DNA of 64,000 nucleotides from Flavobacterium terrigena. Lineage in GTDB: Bacteria > Bacteroidota > Bacteroidia > Flavobacteriales > Flavobacteriaceae. Within the stretch, counting starts at the first letter, position 1; the number at the start of each line of letters is the position of its first letter. Below, piece by piece: positions 27,932 through 36,596 of the stretch. The notes under the pieces are model-generated. The model did no database searches. It saw only the letters and a list, made by a program, of their open reading frames with translations, and was not told the DNA's origin. The DNA lies in assembly GCF_900108955.1 (NCBI RefSeq), contig NZ_FNYA01000002.1, positions 496,001-560,000 on the forward strand, written 5' to 3'. The position numbers and the translations under genes are program-made.

Positions 27932-28633
27932 CTAAAAACTCCAACCTTTATAATCTTTACTCGCTTCTAATTTATTTTCAGTTGCATCATCTAATTTAGG
28001 AAAAAAGTCAATTCCTGTTTTCTTTTCTAATTCATCTACAGAAACCACAAATTCATATAAAGGTTTATTCGATTTTTCATGTGGTACTAAAAAAGCAATC
28101 ATTCTCGTTTTATCTTTCGTTAATAAAACCTTGTAGAAGTATTTTGGCACGGAAACATCTTCTTTACCAATAGTTTCTAAATCATCACTTAAAACACCAC
28201 CAGTTACAACATAAATGCCATCGTATTTCCCAGCCCAATAGCGTACTTTGTTTTCTAAACGGTTCCAAATTCCAGCATTGAAATCGTATAATTGTGGCGA
28301 AGCATTGCTTGTAAAAAAAGTTTCGTCATATAATTCCTGTGTTTGTTTTCTATCGCCAGCCGGACACAAATGTCCTTTCGTATAACCTGATTTTTTATAA
28401 TTTCCCCAATGTGCTGATTCCGTTTTTACTATTGGATCTTGTTCAAAAAGTGGACGTTCTAAATTGGAATATTTCCATTTTCCATCTTCAAGTAAATAGG
28501 CAACCCACTCGCTTTGTTCATGTGCTTCCACATATGAAAACACATACCCTTTATGTTCATAAACCGCATTTGTAGTTGATGTTGGCAGATAAGAAAACTC
28601 AATGTTTTCTGCTTCCTTTTCTGAAGTTGGCAC
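27932..28633 (-). CDS. DNA/RNA non-specific endonuclease (NUC1 family), probable lipoprotein with disrupted start
   Basis: Secreted nuclease of the beta-beta-alpha-metal type. Catalytic region YTKGHLCPAGDR has His in the usual place, but T-K-G-H replaces the common D-R-G-H; FFTSNASPQL and GIWNRLENKVRYW supply the metal-binding Asn and following Glu. Within this frame the only usual start is GTG at 28633, which would leave no export signal. Upstream, the same frame continues to encode FILSVFTSC, a lipobox, but has no start codon. An ATG at 28728 is one frame off because of a run of ten T (minus strand, 28713-28722); eleven T would give MRFFFLNIFILSVFTSCQ. So either a sequencing slip, a recent mutation or phase variation. 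Converges with the HEPN-like gene, six bases apart. Confidence 0.8.
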   Translation of the reverse strand: MPTSEKEAENIEFSYLPTSTTNAVYEHKGYVFSYVEAHEQSEWVAYLLEDGKWKYSNLERPLFEQDPIVKTESAHWGNYKKSGYTKGHLCPAGDRKQTQELYDETFFTSNASPQLYDFNAGIWNRLENKVRYWAGKYDGIYVVTGGVLSDDLETIGKEDVSVPKYFYKVLLTKDKTRMIAFLVPHEKSNKPLYEFVVSVDELEKKTGIDFFPKLDDATENKLEASKDYKGWSF

Positions 28634-28712
28634 ATTTATTGTATCGGTTGCTTCTGTTACTTTTTCATTTTTAATTTGACAAGAAGTAAAAACAGAAAGA
28701 ATAAATATATTT

Positions 28713-28722
28713 AAAAAAAAAA
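28713..28722. other. A10/T10 homopolymer in the signal-peptide region of the endonuclease
   Basis: Ten consecutive A on the plus strand. With 11 (or 8) bases the ATG at 28728 would open the endonuclease frame with a lipoprotein signal; with ten the reading stops after five codons. Confidence 0.7.
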
Positions 28723-28788
28723 TCGCATAATTATGTTTATTATCTTTGTAAAAGTAAACAAAAAACGTTCAATCTAATACCTACAATT

Positions 28789-29355
28789 ATGAAAAAAACA
28801 TTAACCTTTATGGCATTTGGTTTGTTTGCGTTAAATGCAAACGCGCAAGATATAACACCTGCTCCAACTCAACCAACTGATTCGATTCAAAAAGTTGAAG
28901 TCACTAAATTAGAAAAAGAAAAGACAGACAAAGAAGCTTTAAAAGCAAAAGAAAAAGCAGATAAGGATGCAGCGAAAGAAAAGGAAAAAGCGGAAAAAGC
29001 AGCCAGAGACCAACAAAAAGAAATTGAAAAAGAAAAACTTGCATTAACAAAAGAACTTAAAGCCTCTGAAAAAGCAAGAAAAGAAGCAGAAAAAGACCGA
29101 AAAAAACTTGAAAAAGAAAGAAAACAATTAGCAGATGCAAGAGATAAAGTTGCTGATTTAAAAGAAGATATTCTTAAAAACAAAGAAAAACTAGAAGACG
29201 AGAAAAAGGATTTTGAAAAAGATAAAAAAAGAGGAAAACTTTCTCCAAATGACGAATTAAAGCGTCAAGGAAAAATTGATAAACTTCTTGATAAAAGCAT
29301 CGAATTACAAAACAAATTAGAAAAAGCTACTATCAAATTAGACAAAATAAGATAA
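28789..29355 (+). CDS. Periplasmic coiled-coil protein, Lys/Glu-rich
   Basis: 188 aa. Signal peptide MKKTLTFMAFGLFALNANAQ, then a long Lys/Glu/Ala-rich segment (about residues 35-150) with heptad-like spacing, typical of a single long coiled coil. No catalytic motif. A -7-like TATCTTTG lies at 28741-28748, divergent to the endonuclease. Function unknown; could be a structural or peptidoglycan-associated factor. Low complexity makes homology calls unreliable. Confidence 0.8.
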   Translation: MKKTLTFMAFGLFALNANAQDITPAPTQPTDSIQKVEVTKLEKEKTDKEALKAKEKADKDAAKEKEKAEKAARDQQKEIEKEKLALTKELKASEKARKEAEKDRKKLEKERKQLADARDKVADLKEDILKNKEKLEDEKKDFEKDKKRGKLSPNDELKRQGKIDKLLDKSIELQNKLEKATIKLDKIR

Positions 29356-29378
29356 GCGTTTTCATATTCCATAGAAAC

Positions 29379-29412
29379 AAAAAATGCCATTCAATTTGAA
29401 TGGCATTTTTTT
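29379..29412. terminator. Bidirectional terminator
   Basis: AAAAATGCCATTCAA / TTGAATGGCATTTTT stem between the convergent coiled-coil gene and the tail-specific protease gene. Confidence 0.88.
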
Positions 29413-29429
29413 ATATTTTAAAATTGAAA

Positions 29430-31658
29430 TTACTTCGAAGCTAATTTTTTCTCTTTAGTTTTTTTAGCTTTTTGACCTTTCATTGAAGTTGTGTTTGCGT
29501 CTTTTCCGCTTAAATCAGTTAAAACATTTAATGTTTCTGTCATATAAACATCTTTAATTAATTCACTATGCCATCTGTCGCGTTTTTCTTTTAGCAATTC
29601 ATCTTTTGCCATTAATTCTAATTCATATGGTAAAGAAGTAAACGTTAAGTTGTTTTTGAATTTCTCAATATCTTTAAATTTCTTTGTTTGTGCTTCAATG
29701 TCAGCCAACTCTTTTTTGTAAGAAGTATAATTTAAACTAATTGTATTGTCTTCTTTTCTGTTGTTGATCCATTTTGCATTTTCAGAAATTAAATTGAAAT
29801 TTTCATTTGCAGCAATTCTGTGTTTACTATTTGCAATTACTTTATCAAAATTCACATTTAATGGTGTGTAATCAGCTGGTTCAATTTTATCCCATGGTAA
29901 AGCGCTTTTTTCGTCTTTTTCACCAGTTTCCATAAAACTAAAACGGTCTGGCATTACAATATCACTTTTTACACCTTCTAATTGCGTAGAACCACCATTA
30001 ATTCTGTAGAATTTTTGAGTCGTAGTTTTTAACGCTCCTAAATCTCCGTATTGGTTACCACGAACAAATTCGTTTAATTCAAATACATTTTGAACCGTTC
30101 CTTTTCCGTAAGATTGCTTACTTCCAACAACAATTCCTCTTTTATAATCTTGGATTGCAGCTGCAAAAATTTCTGAAGCTGAAGCCGAATAATTGTTAAT
30201 CATTACAACTAACGGACCGTCCCATTGTACTTTTGCATCAGTATCAGGTAAAACTTGTGCTTTACCATTTGCTGGTTTTACTTGAACTACTGGACCTTTA
30301 TCGATAAATAAACCTGTCATTTTCACAACCGTTTCTAAAGAACCTCCGCCATTGTCACGTAAGTCCATTACAATTCCTTGAACGTTCAATTCTTTTAATC
30401 TTTCAATTTCTTGAGCAACATCTTTAAAAGCATCTCTTTGCGATTTGTTTTCAAAAGATTGGTAGAATTTCGGCAAATAAATTACACCATATAATTTCCC
30501 ATCTTTATTAACCACAGTCGATTTTGCAAAAGTTTCTTCTGTTTCCACTTCGTCTCTAAAAATTGGCACTACTTTAATAGTTCCATCTACTTTTTTAACT
30601 GTCAGTTTTACTAAAGTTCCTTTTGGTCCTTTTATCTTTTTAATAACATCATCTAAACGCATTCCAGAAATGTCAATAGGCTCTTCGTTTCCTTGACCCA
30701 CTTTGATAATAATATCGCCTTGTTCCAATAATTTTCCTCTCCAAGCTGGACCACCACTGATTAATTCTGAAACTTCAATTCCTTCATTTTTCTTTTGTAA
30801 ACGCGCGCCAATTCCTTCGAATTTTCCACTCATACTTACATCAAATTTCTCTTTATCTTCTGGAGAAAAATAATACGTATGTGGATCGTATTGCGTTACA
30901 ATCGCATTAAGATAAATTGAGAACCAATCTTCACGAGTTAATTCTCCAATAAAACTGAAGTTGTTATTTAAATTACTTTCCGTGTTTTTTCTAGCTTTTT
31001 CTTCTAATTGTTCAAAAGTTTTTGGAGCTGATTTAACTGCTTCTTTATTTTCTTTAACATCAACTACTTGACTAATAGTTTTGTCTGCATTTTTTACAAT
31101 AGCATCTTGAATTTCTTCTTTATCCGTAATATCACTTAACACAGCGAATTCCAATTGCTTTCTCCATCTTGCCACTAAATCAGCTTTAGAAGTTGCGAAT
31201 GGTAATTTTTCGTAATCTACATTAATGGTTTCTTCGTCATTTAAGTTTAATGGTTTAGAAAGAATTTCACTATAAATTTCTTTAGATTCTTTCATTCTTA
31301 ACATTAATCTTTTGTATGTTAAATCGAAAAAAGACAAATCTTTACTTCTAATCATATCATCAATTGAATTTTCATATTTCTGAAATTCATTGATATCCGA
31401 TTCGATAAAATATCTTTTCGTTGGATCTAACGACTGAATATAAGACGCATAGGCTTTCTTCGAAAAATCATCATTCAATTGAATTGGTGAAAAATGCCCT
31501 TTTTCTAACACGAAAGAAAGCAACTCAATTAACATTTTATCCTTTTCGTCGCCAGACGTTTTTTGAGACGGAATAAAACTCCACAATCCTGCAGATAATA
31601 TTCCTACGATCAATAAAACTCTATAATTTCTTTTCATAAATTCTACTATATTTTTCAT
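29430..31658 (-). CDS. prc: Carboxy-terminal processing (tail-specific) protease, S41 family
   Basis: Periplasmic Ser/Lys protease that trims or degrades exported proteins. N-terminal membrane or signal segment (YRVLLIVGILSAGLWSFI), a long N-terminal helical domain, a PDZ domain (SGKFEGIGARLQKKNEGIEV to GDIIIKVGQG), then the S41 core LRDNGGGSLETV and YSASASEIFAAAIQDYKRG. The catalytic Ser is the middle one of SASAS (Ser493) and the Lys lies in SYGKGTVQ (about 518). A C-terminal extension (about 590-742) matches the Tsp type. Start could also be the Met at codon 8. 742 aa. Confidence 0.94.
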   Translation of the reverse strand: MKNIVEFMKRNYRVLLIVGILSAGLWSFIPSQKTSGDEKDKMLIELLSFVLEKGHFSPIQLNDDFSKKAYASYIQSLDPTKRYFIESDINEFQKYENSIDDMIRSKDLSFFDLTYKRLMLRMKESKEIYSEILSKPLNLNDEETINVDYEKLPFATSKADLVARWRKQLEFAVLSDITDKEEIQDAIVKNADKTISQVVDVKENKEAVKSAPKTFEQLEEKARKNTESNLNNNFSFIGELTREDWFSIYLNAIVTQYDPHTYYFSPEDKEKFDVSMSGKFEGIGARLQKKNEGIEVSELISGGPAWRGKLLEQGDIIIKVGQGNEEPIDISGMRLDDVIKKIKGPKGTLVKLTVKKVDGTIKVVPIFRDEVETEETFAKSTVVNKDGKLYGVIYLPKFYQSFENKSQRDAFKDVAQEIERLKELNVQGIVMDLRDNGGGSLETVVKMTGLFIDKGPVVQVKPANGKAQVLPDTDAKVQWDGPLVVMINNYSASASEIFAAAIQDYKRGIVVGSKQSYGKGTVQNVFELNEFVRGNQYGDLGALKTTTQKFYRINGGSTQLEGVKSDIVMPDRFSFMETGEKDEKSALPWDKIEPADYTPLNVNFDKVIANSKHRIAANENFNLISENAKWINNRKEDNTISLNYTSYKKELADIEAQTKKFKDIEKFKNNLTFTSLPYELELMAKDELLKEKRDRWHSELIKDVYMTETLNVLTDLSGKDANTTSMKGQKAKKTKEKKLASK

Positions 31659-31791
31659 TTCTAATTTCTAAAATCGTGCCAAAAGTGTAATCGTACCATT
31701 ATTTAAAATGATGAAAACAAATTTAATATTTTTATCTGCAATAAAATCATAAAATATGATAATTTAGCAAATAATTTAACACTTCACGAAA

Positions 31792-32547
31792 ATGAAAAAA
31801 ATTCTAATTACTAATGATGATGGTATTGCAGCACCAGGAATAAAAGCCTTAACGGAAGTGATGCACGAATTAGGTGAAATTTTTATTATTGCACCTGATA
31901 GCGCGCAAAGCGGAATGGGTCATGCCATAACCATAAACAGTACGTTAGAATTGAAGCATATTCCAGGTTTTTTAGGAACCGAAAATGCCTATAGTTGCAC
32001 TGGAACACCGGTAGATTGTGTGAAAATGGGGATTCATGAACTAATGAAAACTAGACCCGATTTATGTGTTTCTGGAGTAAATCATGGTTCGAATTCATCT
32101 ATAAATGTGATTTATTCTGGTACGATGAGTGCTGCGGTTGAAGGCGGAATTGAAGGAATTCCATCGATTGGATTTTCATTGTGTGATTATAGTTGGGACG
32201 CTAATTTCGAAAACATCAAACCTTATATCAAAAAAATTGCATTAGAAGTTTTAGAAAAAGGTTTACCAGAAGGTGTTATTTTAAATGTAAATTTCCCGAA
32301 AACAGATAAAATTAAAGGTATTAAAATTTGTCGTCAAGCGAAAGCGGCTTGGGAAGAAGAATTTGACAAACGCACTAATCCAATGGGAAAAGAATACTAT
32401 TGGTTAACAGGAAAATTTGTGAATCATGATAATGGTGAAGATACGGACGAATGGGCTTTAGCAAATGATTACATTTCCATAGTTCCCGTTCATTTTGATT
32501 TGACGGCCTATCACGCGATTCAGCAATTAAACAATTGGAATTTATAG
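31792..32547 (+). CDS. surE: 5'/3'-nucleotidase SurE
   Basis: Metal-dependent phosphatase on nucleoside monophosphates. MKKILITNDDGIAAPGIKAL contains the metal-binding Asp pair D9-D10; APDSAQSGMGHAIT, SGVNHGSNSS and YSGTMSAAVEGG are family motifs. 251 aa. Its end overlaps the convergent LacI-type gene by six bases. Confidence 0.95.
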   Translation: MKKILITNDDGIAAPGIKALTEVMHELGEIFIIAPDSAQSGMGHAITINSTLELKHIPGFLGTENAYSCTGTPVDCVKMGIHELMKTRPDLCVSGVNHGSNSSINVIYSGTMSAAVEGGIEGIPSIGFSLCDYSWDANFENIKPYIKKIALEVLEKGLPEGVILNVNFPKTDKIKGIKICRQAKAAWEEEFDKRTNPMGKEYYWLTGKFVNHDNGEDTDEWALANDYISIVPVHFDLTAYHAIQQLNNWNL

Positions 32548-33579
32548 TTTTCGAACTGAATCTCTTTTTCGTAATTCGGTTTTAATTACGGCCGTTTCAA
32601 ATATTTTTTCTGATTCTGAATCAGGAATTTCTTCAATACGTTTGATGATTAATTCCGCCGTTTTTTGCCCGATTTCTGGTGCGTGCTGACTTATGGTTGA
32701 CAAACTTGGCGTCATTCGACGTGACCACAACCCGTCGGCAAATCCAATTATTGACACATCATCTGGAACATGAAGTCCGTTTTTTAAACAAAATTTCATG
32801 GCGGTTACCACAGCATATTCGTCAATAGCAAAAATCGCATCTGGTTTTTTATCTAAAATAAGTTTGCTCATTTTCTCATCAAAACCAATATCAGAATCCA
32901 TTAATAAAGAAATACTCTCATCAAAATTAATATTGTTTTTCAGCAATGCTTCTTTGTAACCGTTTTGTCTTAAATCGCCCACACTTAAATTATTGATGGT
33001 AGAAAATAAGGCGATTTTTTTACAATTTGTATCAATTAAATATTGAGTAGCATTTACCGCAGAATCGAAATCATCTACAATTACTTTATCGCATTTTAAT
33101 TCTTCTGCAATTCGGTCAAACAAAACAACTGGCGTTCCGTGACGTATTACATTATATATATGTGCAAAATCATTTTCTTTTTGAGTCTCTTCGGCCAAAG
33201 CTAAAATAAAACCATCAATCGCACCATTATCTAACATTTCAATCATTTGTTTTTCTTTTTCCAAAGATTCGTTAGAGGTACACGTAATTAAATTATATCC
33301 TTTTTCGTTGGCATATAATTCAATTCCAGAAAAAACTTTAGCAAAAAACGGATTTAAAATATTTGGTAAAACCACACCAATAGTATAGGAACGCTGGTTT
33401 TTTAAGTTTTTAGCAATGCTATTGGGTTTGTAATTTTTAAGTTGGGCAAATTCTTTAATTTTAATTTTAGTTTGCTCGCTAATTTCAGGACTATTGCTTA
33501 ACGCTTTAGAAACCGTTGAAGTAGAAACACCCAATTCTTTTGCTAATTCTTTTAATGTGGCTTTAGATTTCATTTTCAT
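32542..33579 (-). CDS. LacI family transcriptional regulator
   Basis: 345 aa. N-terminal helix-turn-helix (TLKELAKELGVSTSTVSKAL, about residues 8-27), hinge helix near PNSIAKNLKNQ, then a periplasmic-binding-protein-like ligand domain (YTIGVVLPNILNPFFAKVFS, VVLFDRIAEE, IIGFADGLWSRRMTPSLSTI). Such regulators usually respond to a sugar, but none of the adjacent genes is a sugar gene, so its target is not evident; the glycan operon at 2420 is too far away to be assumed. Confidence 0.93.
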   Translation of the reverse strand: MKMKSKATLKELAKELGVSTSTVSKALSNSPEISEQTKIKIKEFAQLKNYKPNSIAKNLKNQRSYTIGVVLPNILNPFFAKVFSGIELYANEKGYNLITCTSNESLEKEKQMIEMLDNGAIDGFILALAEETQKENDFAHIYNVIRHGTPVVLFDRIAEELKCDKVIVDDFDSAVNATQYLIDTNCKKIALFSTINNLSVGDLRQNGYKEALLKNNINFDESISLLMDSDIGFDEKMSKLILDKKPDAIFAIDEYAVVTAMKFCLKNGLHVPDDVSIIGFADGLWSRRMTPSLSTISQHAPEIGQKTAELIIKRIEEIPDSESEKIFETAVIKTELRKRDSVRKL

Positions 33580-33695
33580 ACTATATCAAAATCAAAAATA
33601 TAAAAACAGACCCTAATAATTGTATTAAAATGAATATAAATTTAGAATAGAATTCAAAGACTTCAAAATCAATACAAAAGAAATTTAGGTTAGAG

Positions 33696-33726
33696 TTTGT
33701 AATTTTAATATTTAATTGTACTTTTG
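33696..33726 (+). promoter_or_regulatory. Promoter of the rplM-rpsI operon
   Basis: TTTG at 33696-33699, 19 bases, TACTTTTG at 33719-33726: a full match to the Bacteroidota vegetative consensus. Confidence 0.85.
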
Positions 33727-33730
33727 CACC

Positions 33731-33784
33731 CCTAAACCCGAAGTTCGGGGATAGGAATGGAATGTTTAATTAAAAATTAGTATT
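33731..33784 (+). other. rplM leader with GC-rich hairpin
   Basis: The roughly 54-base untranslated leader contains CCCGA / TCGGG arms (33737-33749), the most GC-rich hairpin in the neighbourhood, and ends at a GTG start. A candidate autoregulatory ribosomal-protein leader; inference only. Confidence 0.45.
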
Positions 33785-34240
33785 GTGAACACATTAAGCT
33801 ACAAGACAATTTCGGCAAACAAGGCTACTGCAGACAAGCAGTGGATTGTTGTAGACGCTGAAGGTCATAACTTAGGTCGTTTTGCTTCTAAAGTAGCTAT
33901 GCTATTAAGAGGTAAGTACAAGCCAAGTTATACGCCGCATGTTGACTGTGGAGATAACGTGATTGTTATTAACGCAGAAAAAATCAATCTTACTGGAAAC
34001 AAATTGGATGAGAAAACTTACATCCGTCACACAGGTTATCCAGGAGGACAAAGAAGTCTAACTGCAAAAGTAATGCAACAAAAGAATCCTGCATTATTAG
34101 TAGAAAAAGCAGTTAAAGGAATGTTGCCTAAAAACAAATTAGGGGCTCAATTATTCCGTAATTTAAATGTTAACATAGGAGATGCTCATAAACATGCAGC
34201 ACAATCACCTAAAACTGTTAACCTAAACGATCTTAAGTAA
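33785..34240 (+). CDS. rplM: Ribosomal protein L13
   Basis: 50S subunit protein. GTG start (33785) giving MNTLSYKTISANKATADKQW; family motifs VVDAEGHNLGRFASKVA, LLRGKYKPSYTPHVDCGD, TGYPGG and AVKGMLPKNKLG. 151 aa. Stop overlaps the rpsI start by one base (TAATG). Confidence 0.97.
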   Translation: MNTLSYKTISANKATADKQWIVVDAEGHNLGRFASKVAMLLRGKYKPSYTPHVDCGDNVIVINAEKINLTGNKLDEKTYIRHTGYPGGQRSLTAKVMQQKNPALLVEKAVKGMLPKNKLGAQLFRNLNVNIGDAHKHAAQSPKTVNLNDLK

Positions 34241-34626
34241 TGGGAGTAATTCACAAAATCGGAAGAAGAAAATGTGCAGTTGCACGTGTTTATGTTTCAG
34301 AAGGAACTGGTAACATTACAGTTAACAAAAGAGAGTTCGCTGTTTACTTTCCAACTGCTACATTGCAGTACAAAGTAAAACAAGCTTTAACATTAACTAA
34401 CAACGAAAACAATTTCGACGTTAAAATTAATGTTTATGGTGGTGGAGCAACTGGTCAAGCAGAAGCTGTAAGAATGGCAATTGCAAGAGCAATGTGCGAA
34501 GTAGAAGCAGAAAACAGATTGGTTTTAAAACCAGAAGGATTACTAACAAGAGATCCAAGAATGGTAGAACGTAAAAAATTCGGTCAGAAGAAAGCACGTA
34601 AGAGATTCCAATTCTCGAAACGTTAA
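34240..34626 (+). CDS. rpsI: Ribosomal protein S9
   Basis: 30S subunit protein, 128 aa. IGRRKCAVARVYVSEGTGNI, GGGATGQAEAVRMAIARAM and the basic C-terminal tail ending KKARKRFQFSKR, which reaches the P site. Coupled to rplM. Confidence 0.97.
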   Translation: MGVIHKIGRRKCAVARVYVSEGTGNITVNKREFAVYFPTATLQYKVKQALTLTNNENNFDVKINVYGGGATGQAEAVRMAIARAMCEVEAENRLVLKPEGLLTRDPRMVERKKFGQKKARKRFQFSKR

Positions 34627-34701
34627 TATTGGATTTATTCCTGTATTATTTTTCAGATACATTTTTACAATTAAATTAGAATTTAAAAACAAGTTGTCGA
34701 T

Positions 34702-34725
34702 ATTTCTTTTTATTGAAAAAGAAAT
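34702..34725 (+). other. Hairpin in the rpsI-rpsB gap
   Basis: Perfect ten-base stem ATTTCTTTTT / AAAAAGAAAT around an ATTG loop in the 180-base gap before rpsB. No T tract follows, so it is not a classical terminator. Confidence 0.5.
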
Positions 34726-34806
34726 TAGTTTAGCATCTAAATTTTTAAGACAAACGCAAGTTACTACTTAAAGATTGCTAGAACACGGAACGTAAACTAT
34801 TACAAA

Positions 34807-35565
34807 ATGGCAAACAAAATTGACGTTAAAGAGTTACTAGAGGCTGGTGTACATTTCGGACACATGACTCGTAAGTGGGATCCAAACATGGCTCCTTACA
34901 TTTATATGGAACGTAATGGTATTCATATCATTAACCTATATAAAACTGCTGCAAAAATCGAAGAAGCTAATGAAGCTTTGAAAAAAATTGCTGCATCTGG
35001 TAGAAAAATACTTTTCGTAGCTACCAAAAAACAAGCAAAAGATATCGTTGCTGAAAAAGCTGCTGCTTGTAACATGCCGTACATCACTGAAAGATGGCCA
35101 GGTGGTATGTTAACAAACTTCATCACTATCAGAAAAGCTATTAAAAAAATGGCTTCTATTGACAGAATGAAAAAAGACGGTACTTTTATGACGCTTTCTA
35201 AAAAAGAACGTTTACAAGTTGATCGTTTAAGAGCAAAATTAGACAAGAACTTAGGTTCAATTGCTGACATGTCAAGAATTCCTGCTGCATTATTCGTAGT
35301 AGATATTAAAGCTGAACATATCGCGGTAAAAGAAGCAAAAAAGTTAAACATTCCAGTATTCGCAATGGTTGATACAAACTCTGACCCTCGTTTGGTTGAG
35401 TACGTTATTCCAGCTAACGACGATGCTTCTAAATCAATCGATAAAATTTTATCTTTAGTAACTACTTCTATTACAGAAGGTTTATCTGAGAGAAAATCAG
35501 ACAAAGAAGAAACTGCAACTGAAGCTCCTGTAGCTGAAGCTGAAGAAACTTCATCTGAAGCATAA
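34807..35565 (+). CDS. rpsB: Ribosomal protein S2
   Basis: 30S subunit protein, 252 aa. Motifs LLEAGVHFGHMTRKWDPNM, RWPGGMLTNFITI and VDTNSDPRLVEYVIPANDDA. C-terminal acidic Glu/Ala-rich tail. Upstream of tsf, as is general. Confidence 0.97.
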   Translation: MANKIDVKELLEAGVHFGHMTRKWDPNMAPYIYMERNGIHIINLYKTAAKIEEANEALKKIAASGRKILFVATKKQAKDIVAEKAAACNMPYITERWPGGMLTNFITIRKAIKKMASIDRMKKDGTFMTLSKKERLQVDRLRAKLDKNLGSIADMSRIPAALFVVDIKAEHIAVKEAKKLNIPVFAMVDTNSDPRLVEYVIPANDDASKSIDKILSLVTTSITEGLSERKSDKEETATEAPVAEAEETSSEA

Positions 35566-35585
35566 ATAATATAAATTCCGAAAGT

Positions 35586-35677
35586 AAAATTCCAAATTCC
35601 AAATTAATTTATTAACTTTTTGTTGTAAATTATATAAAACTGGAATTTGGATTTTTACGATTGGAATTTCTTTTTTT
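35586..35677 (+). promoter_or_regulatory. Possible attenuator between rpsB and tsf
   Basis: Tandem 5' arms CCAAATTCCA (35592-35601) and AAATTCCAA (35587-35595) can pair with either TGGAATTTGG (35641-35650) or TTGGAATTT (35661-35669). The latter is followed by C and seven T, so it would form a terminator-like hairpin, while the former would compete with it. Confidence 0.5.
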
Positions 35678-35703
35678 ACATTAATAATTTAAAATATAAT
35701 AAA

Positions 35704-36528
35704 ATGTCAAATATAACTGCTGCTGAAGTTAACAAATTAAGAACTACAACTGGTGCTGGTATGATGGATTGCAAAAAAGCTTTAGTTGAAGCTGAAGGTA
35801 ATTTTGAATTAGCAATTGAAATTTTAAGAAAAAAAGGTCAAAAAGTTGCTGCTAACCGTTCTGATAGAGAATCTACAGAAGGTGCTGTTATTGCTGTTGT
35901 TAATAGTGATAATACTGCTGGTGTTGTTGTTTCTTTAAATTGTGAAACTGACTTCGTAGGTAAAAACGAAGGTTTCGTAAAATTAGCAAATGATTTCGCA
36001 AACTTAGCATTAAACTTTACTGATAAAGACGCTTTCTTAGCTGCTGACTTCGGTGGAATCACTGTTGCTGAAAAATTAATTGAGCAAACTGGTGTAATTG
36101 GAGAAAAAATTGAAATCGGTTCTTTCGAAAGATTAGAAGGTGCTTTTGTTAATTCTTACATTCACGCTGGAAACGGTATTGCTACTTTAGTAGCTTTATC
36201 TGCAAATGTTGATGGTGGTGCTGAAGCTGCTAGAAACGTTGCAATGCAAGCTGCTGCAATGGCGCCAATCGCTTTAGATGAGTCTGGAGTTGATGCTGAT
36301 ACTATTGCAAAAGAAATTGAAATCGCAAAAGATATGTTACGTCAAGAAGGTAAACCAGAAGCTATGATTGAAAACATCGCTAAAGGTAAATTAGGACGTT
36401 TCTTTAAAGATAATACTTTAGTAAACCAAGATTATATTAAAGATAGTTCAATGAGTGTTGCTGCTTACATTAAATCTGTAGATTCAGGTTTAACTGTTAC
36501 AGGGTTCAAAAGAGCTGCTTTAGGATAA
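35704..36528 (+). CDS. tsf: Elongation factor Ts
   Basis: Guanine nucleotide exchange factor of EF-Tu. Start at ATG 35704 (MSNITAAEVNKLRTTTGAGM); an in-frame ATG at 35647 lies inside the intercistronic hairpins and adds unconserved residues. UBA domain with TGAGMMDCKKALVEAEG, then the core with VSLNCETDFVGKNEGF. 274 aa. Confidence 0.97.
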   Translation: MSNITAAEVNKLRTTTGAGMMDCKKALVEAEGNFELAIEILRKKGQKVAANRSDRESTEGAVIAVVNSDNTAGVVVSLNCETDFVGKNEGFVKLANDFANLALNFTDKDAFLAADFGGITVAEKLIEQTGVIGEKIEIGSFERLEGAFVNSYIHAGNGIATLVALSANVDGGAEAARNVAMQAAAMAPIALDESGVDADTIAKEIEIAKDMLRQEGKPEAMIENIAKGKLGRFFKDNTLVNQDYIKDSSMSVAAYIKSVDSGLTVTGFKRAALG

Positions 36529-36554
36529 TATATCTTAAAAATATCTATACCTTT

Positions 36555-36587
36555 AAGGCTGTCAAATTTGACAGCCTTATTTTTTAC
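36555..36587 (+). terminator. Terminator after tsf
   Basis: Perfect twelve-base inverted repeat AAGGCTGTCAAA / TTTGACAGCCTT followed by ATTTTTT. Confidence 0.9.
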
Positions 36588-36596
36588 TTGTATTTT

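Noticed and set aside
28887..29183. Ser/Phe-rich frame antisense to the coiled-coil gene
   Set aside because: Complement of Lys/Glu codons gives Ser/Phe runs; low complexity artefact.
32542..33579. LacI-type regulator as controller of the N-glycan operon
   Set aside because: About 24 kb away with no shared operator seen; cannot be supported.
34923..35504. 193-codon open frame antisense to rpsB
   Set aside because: Mirror of the strong codon bias of rpsB; no start signal or protein-like motif.
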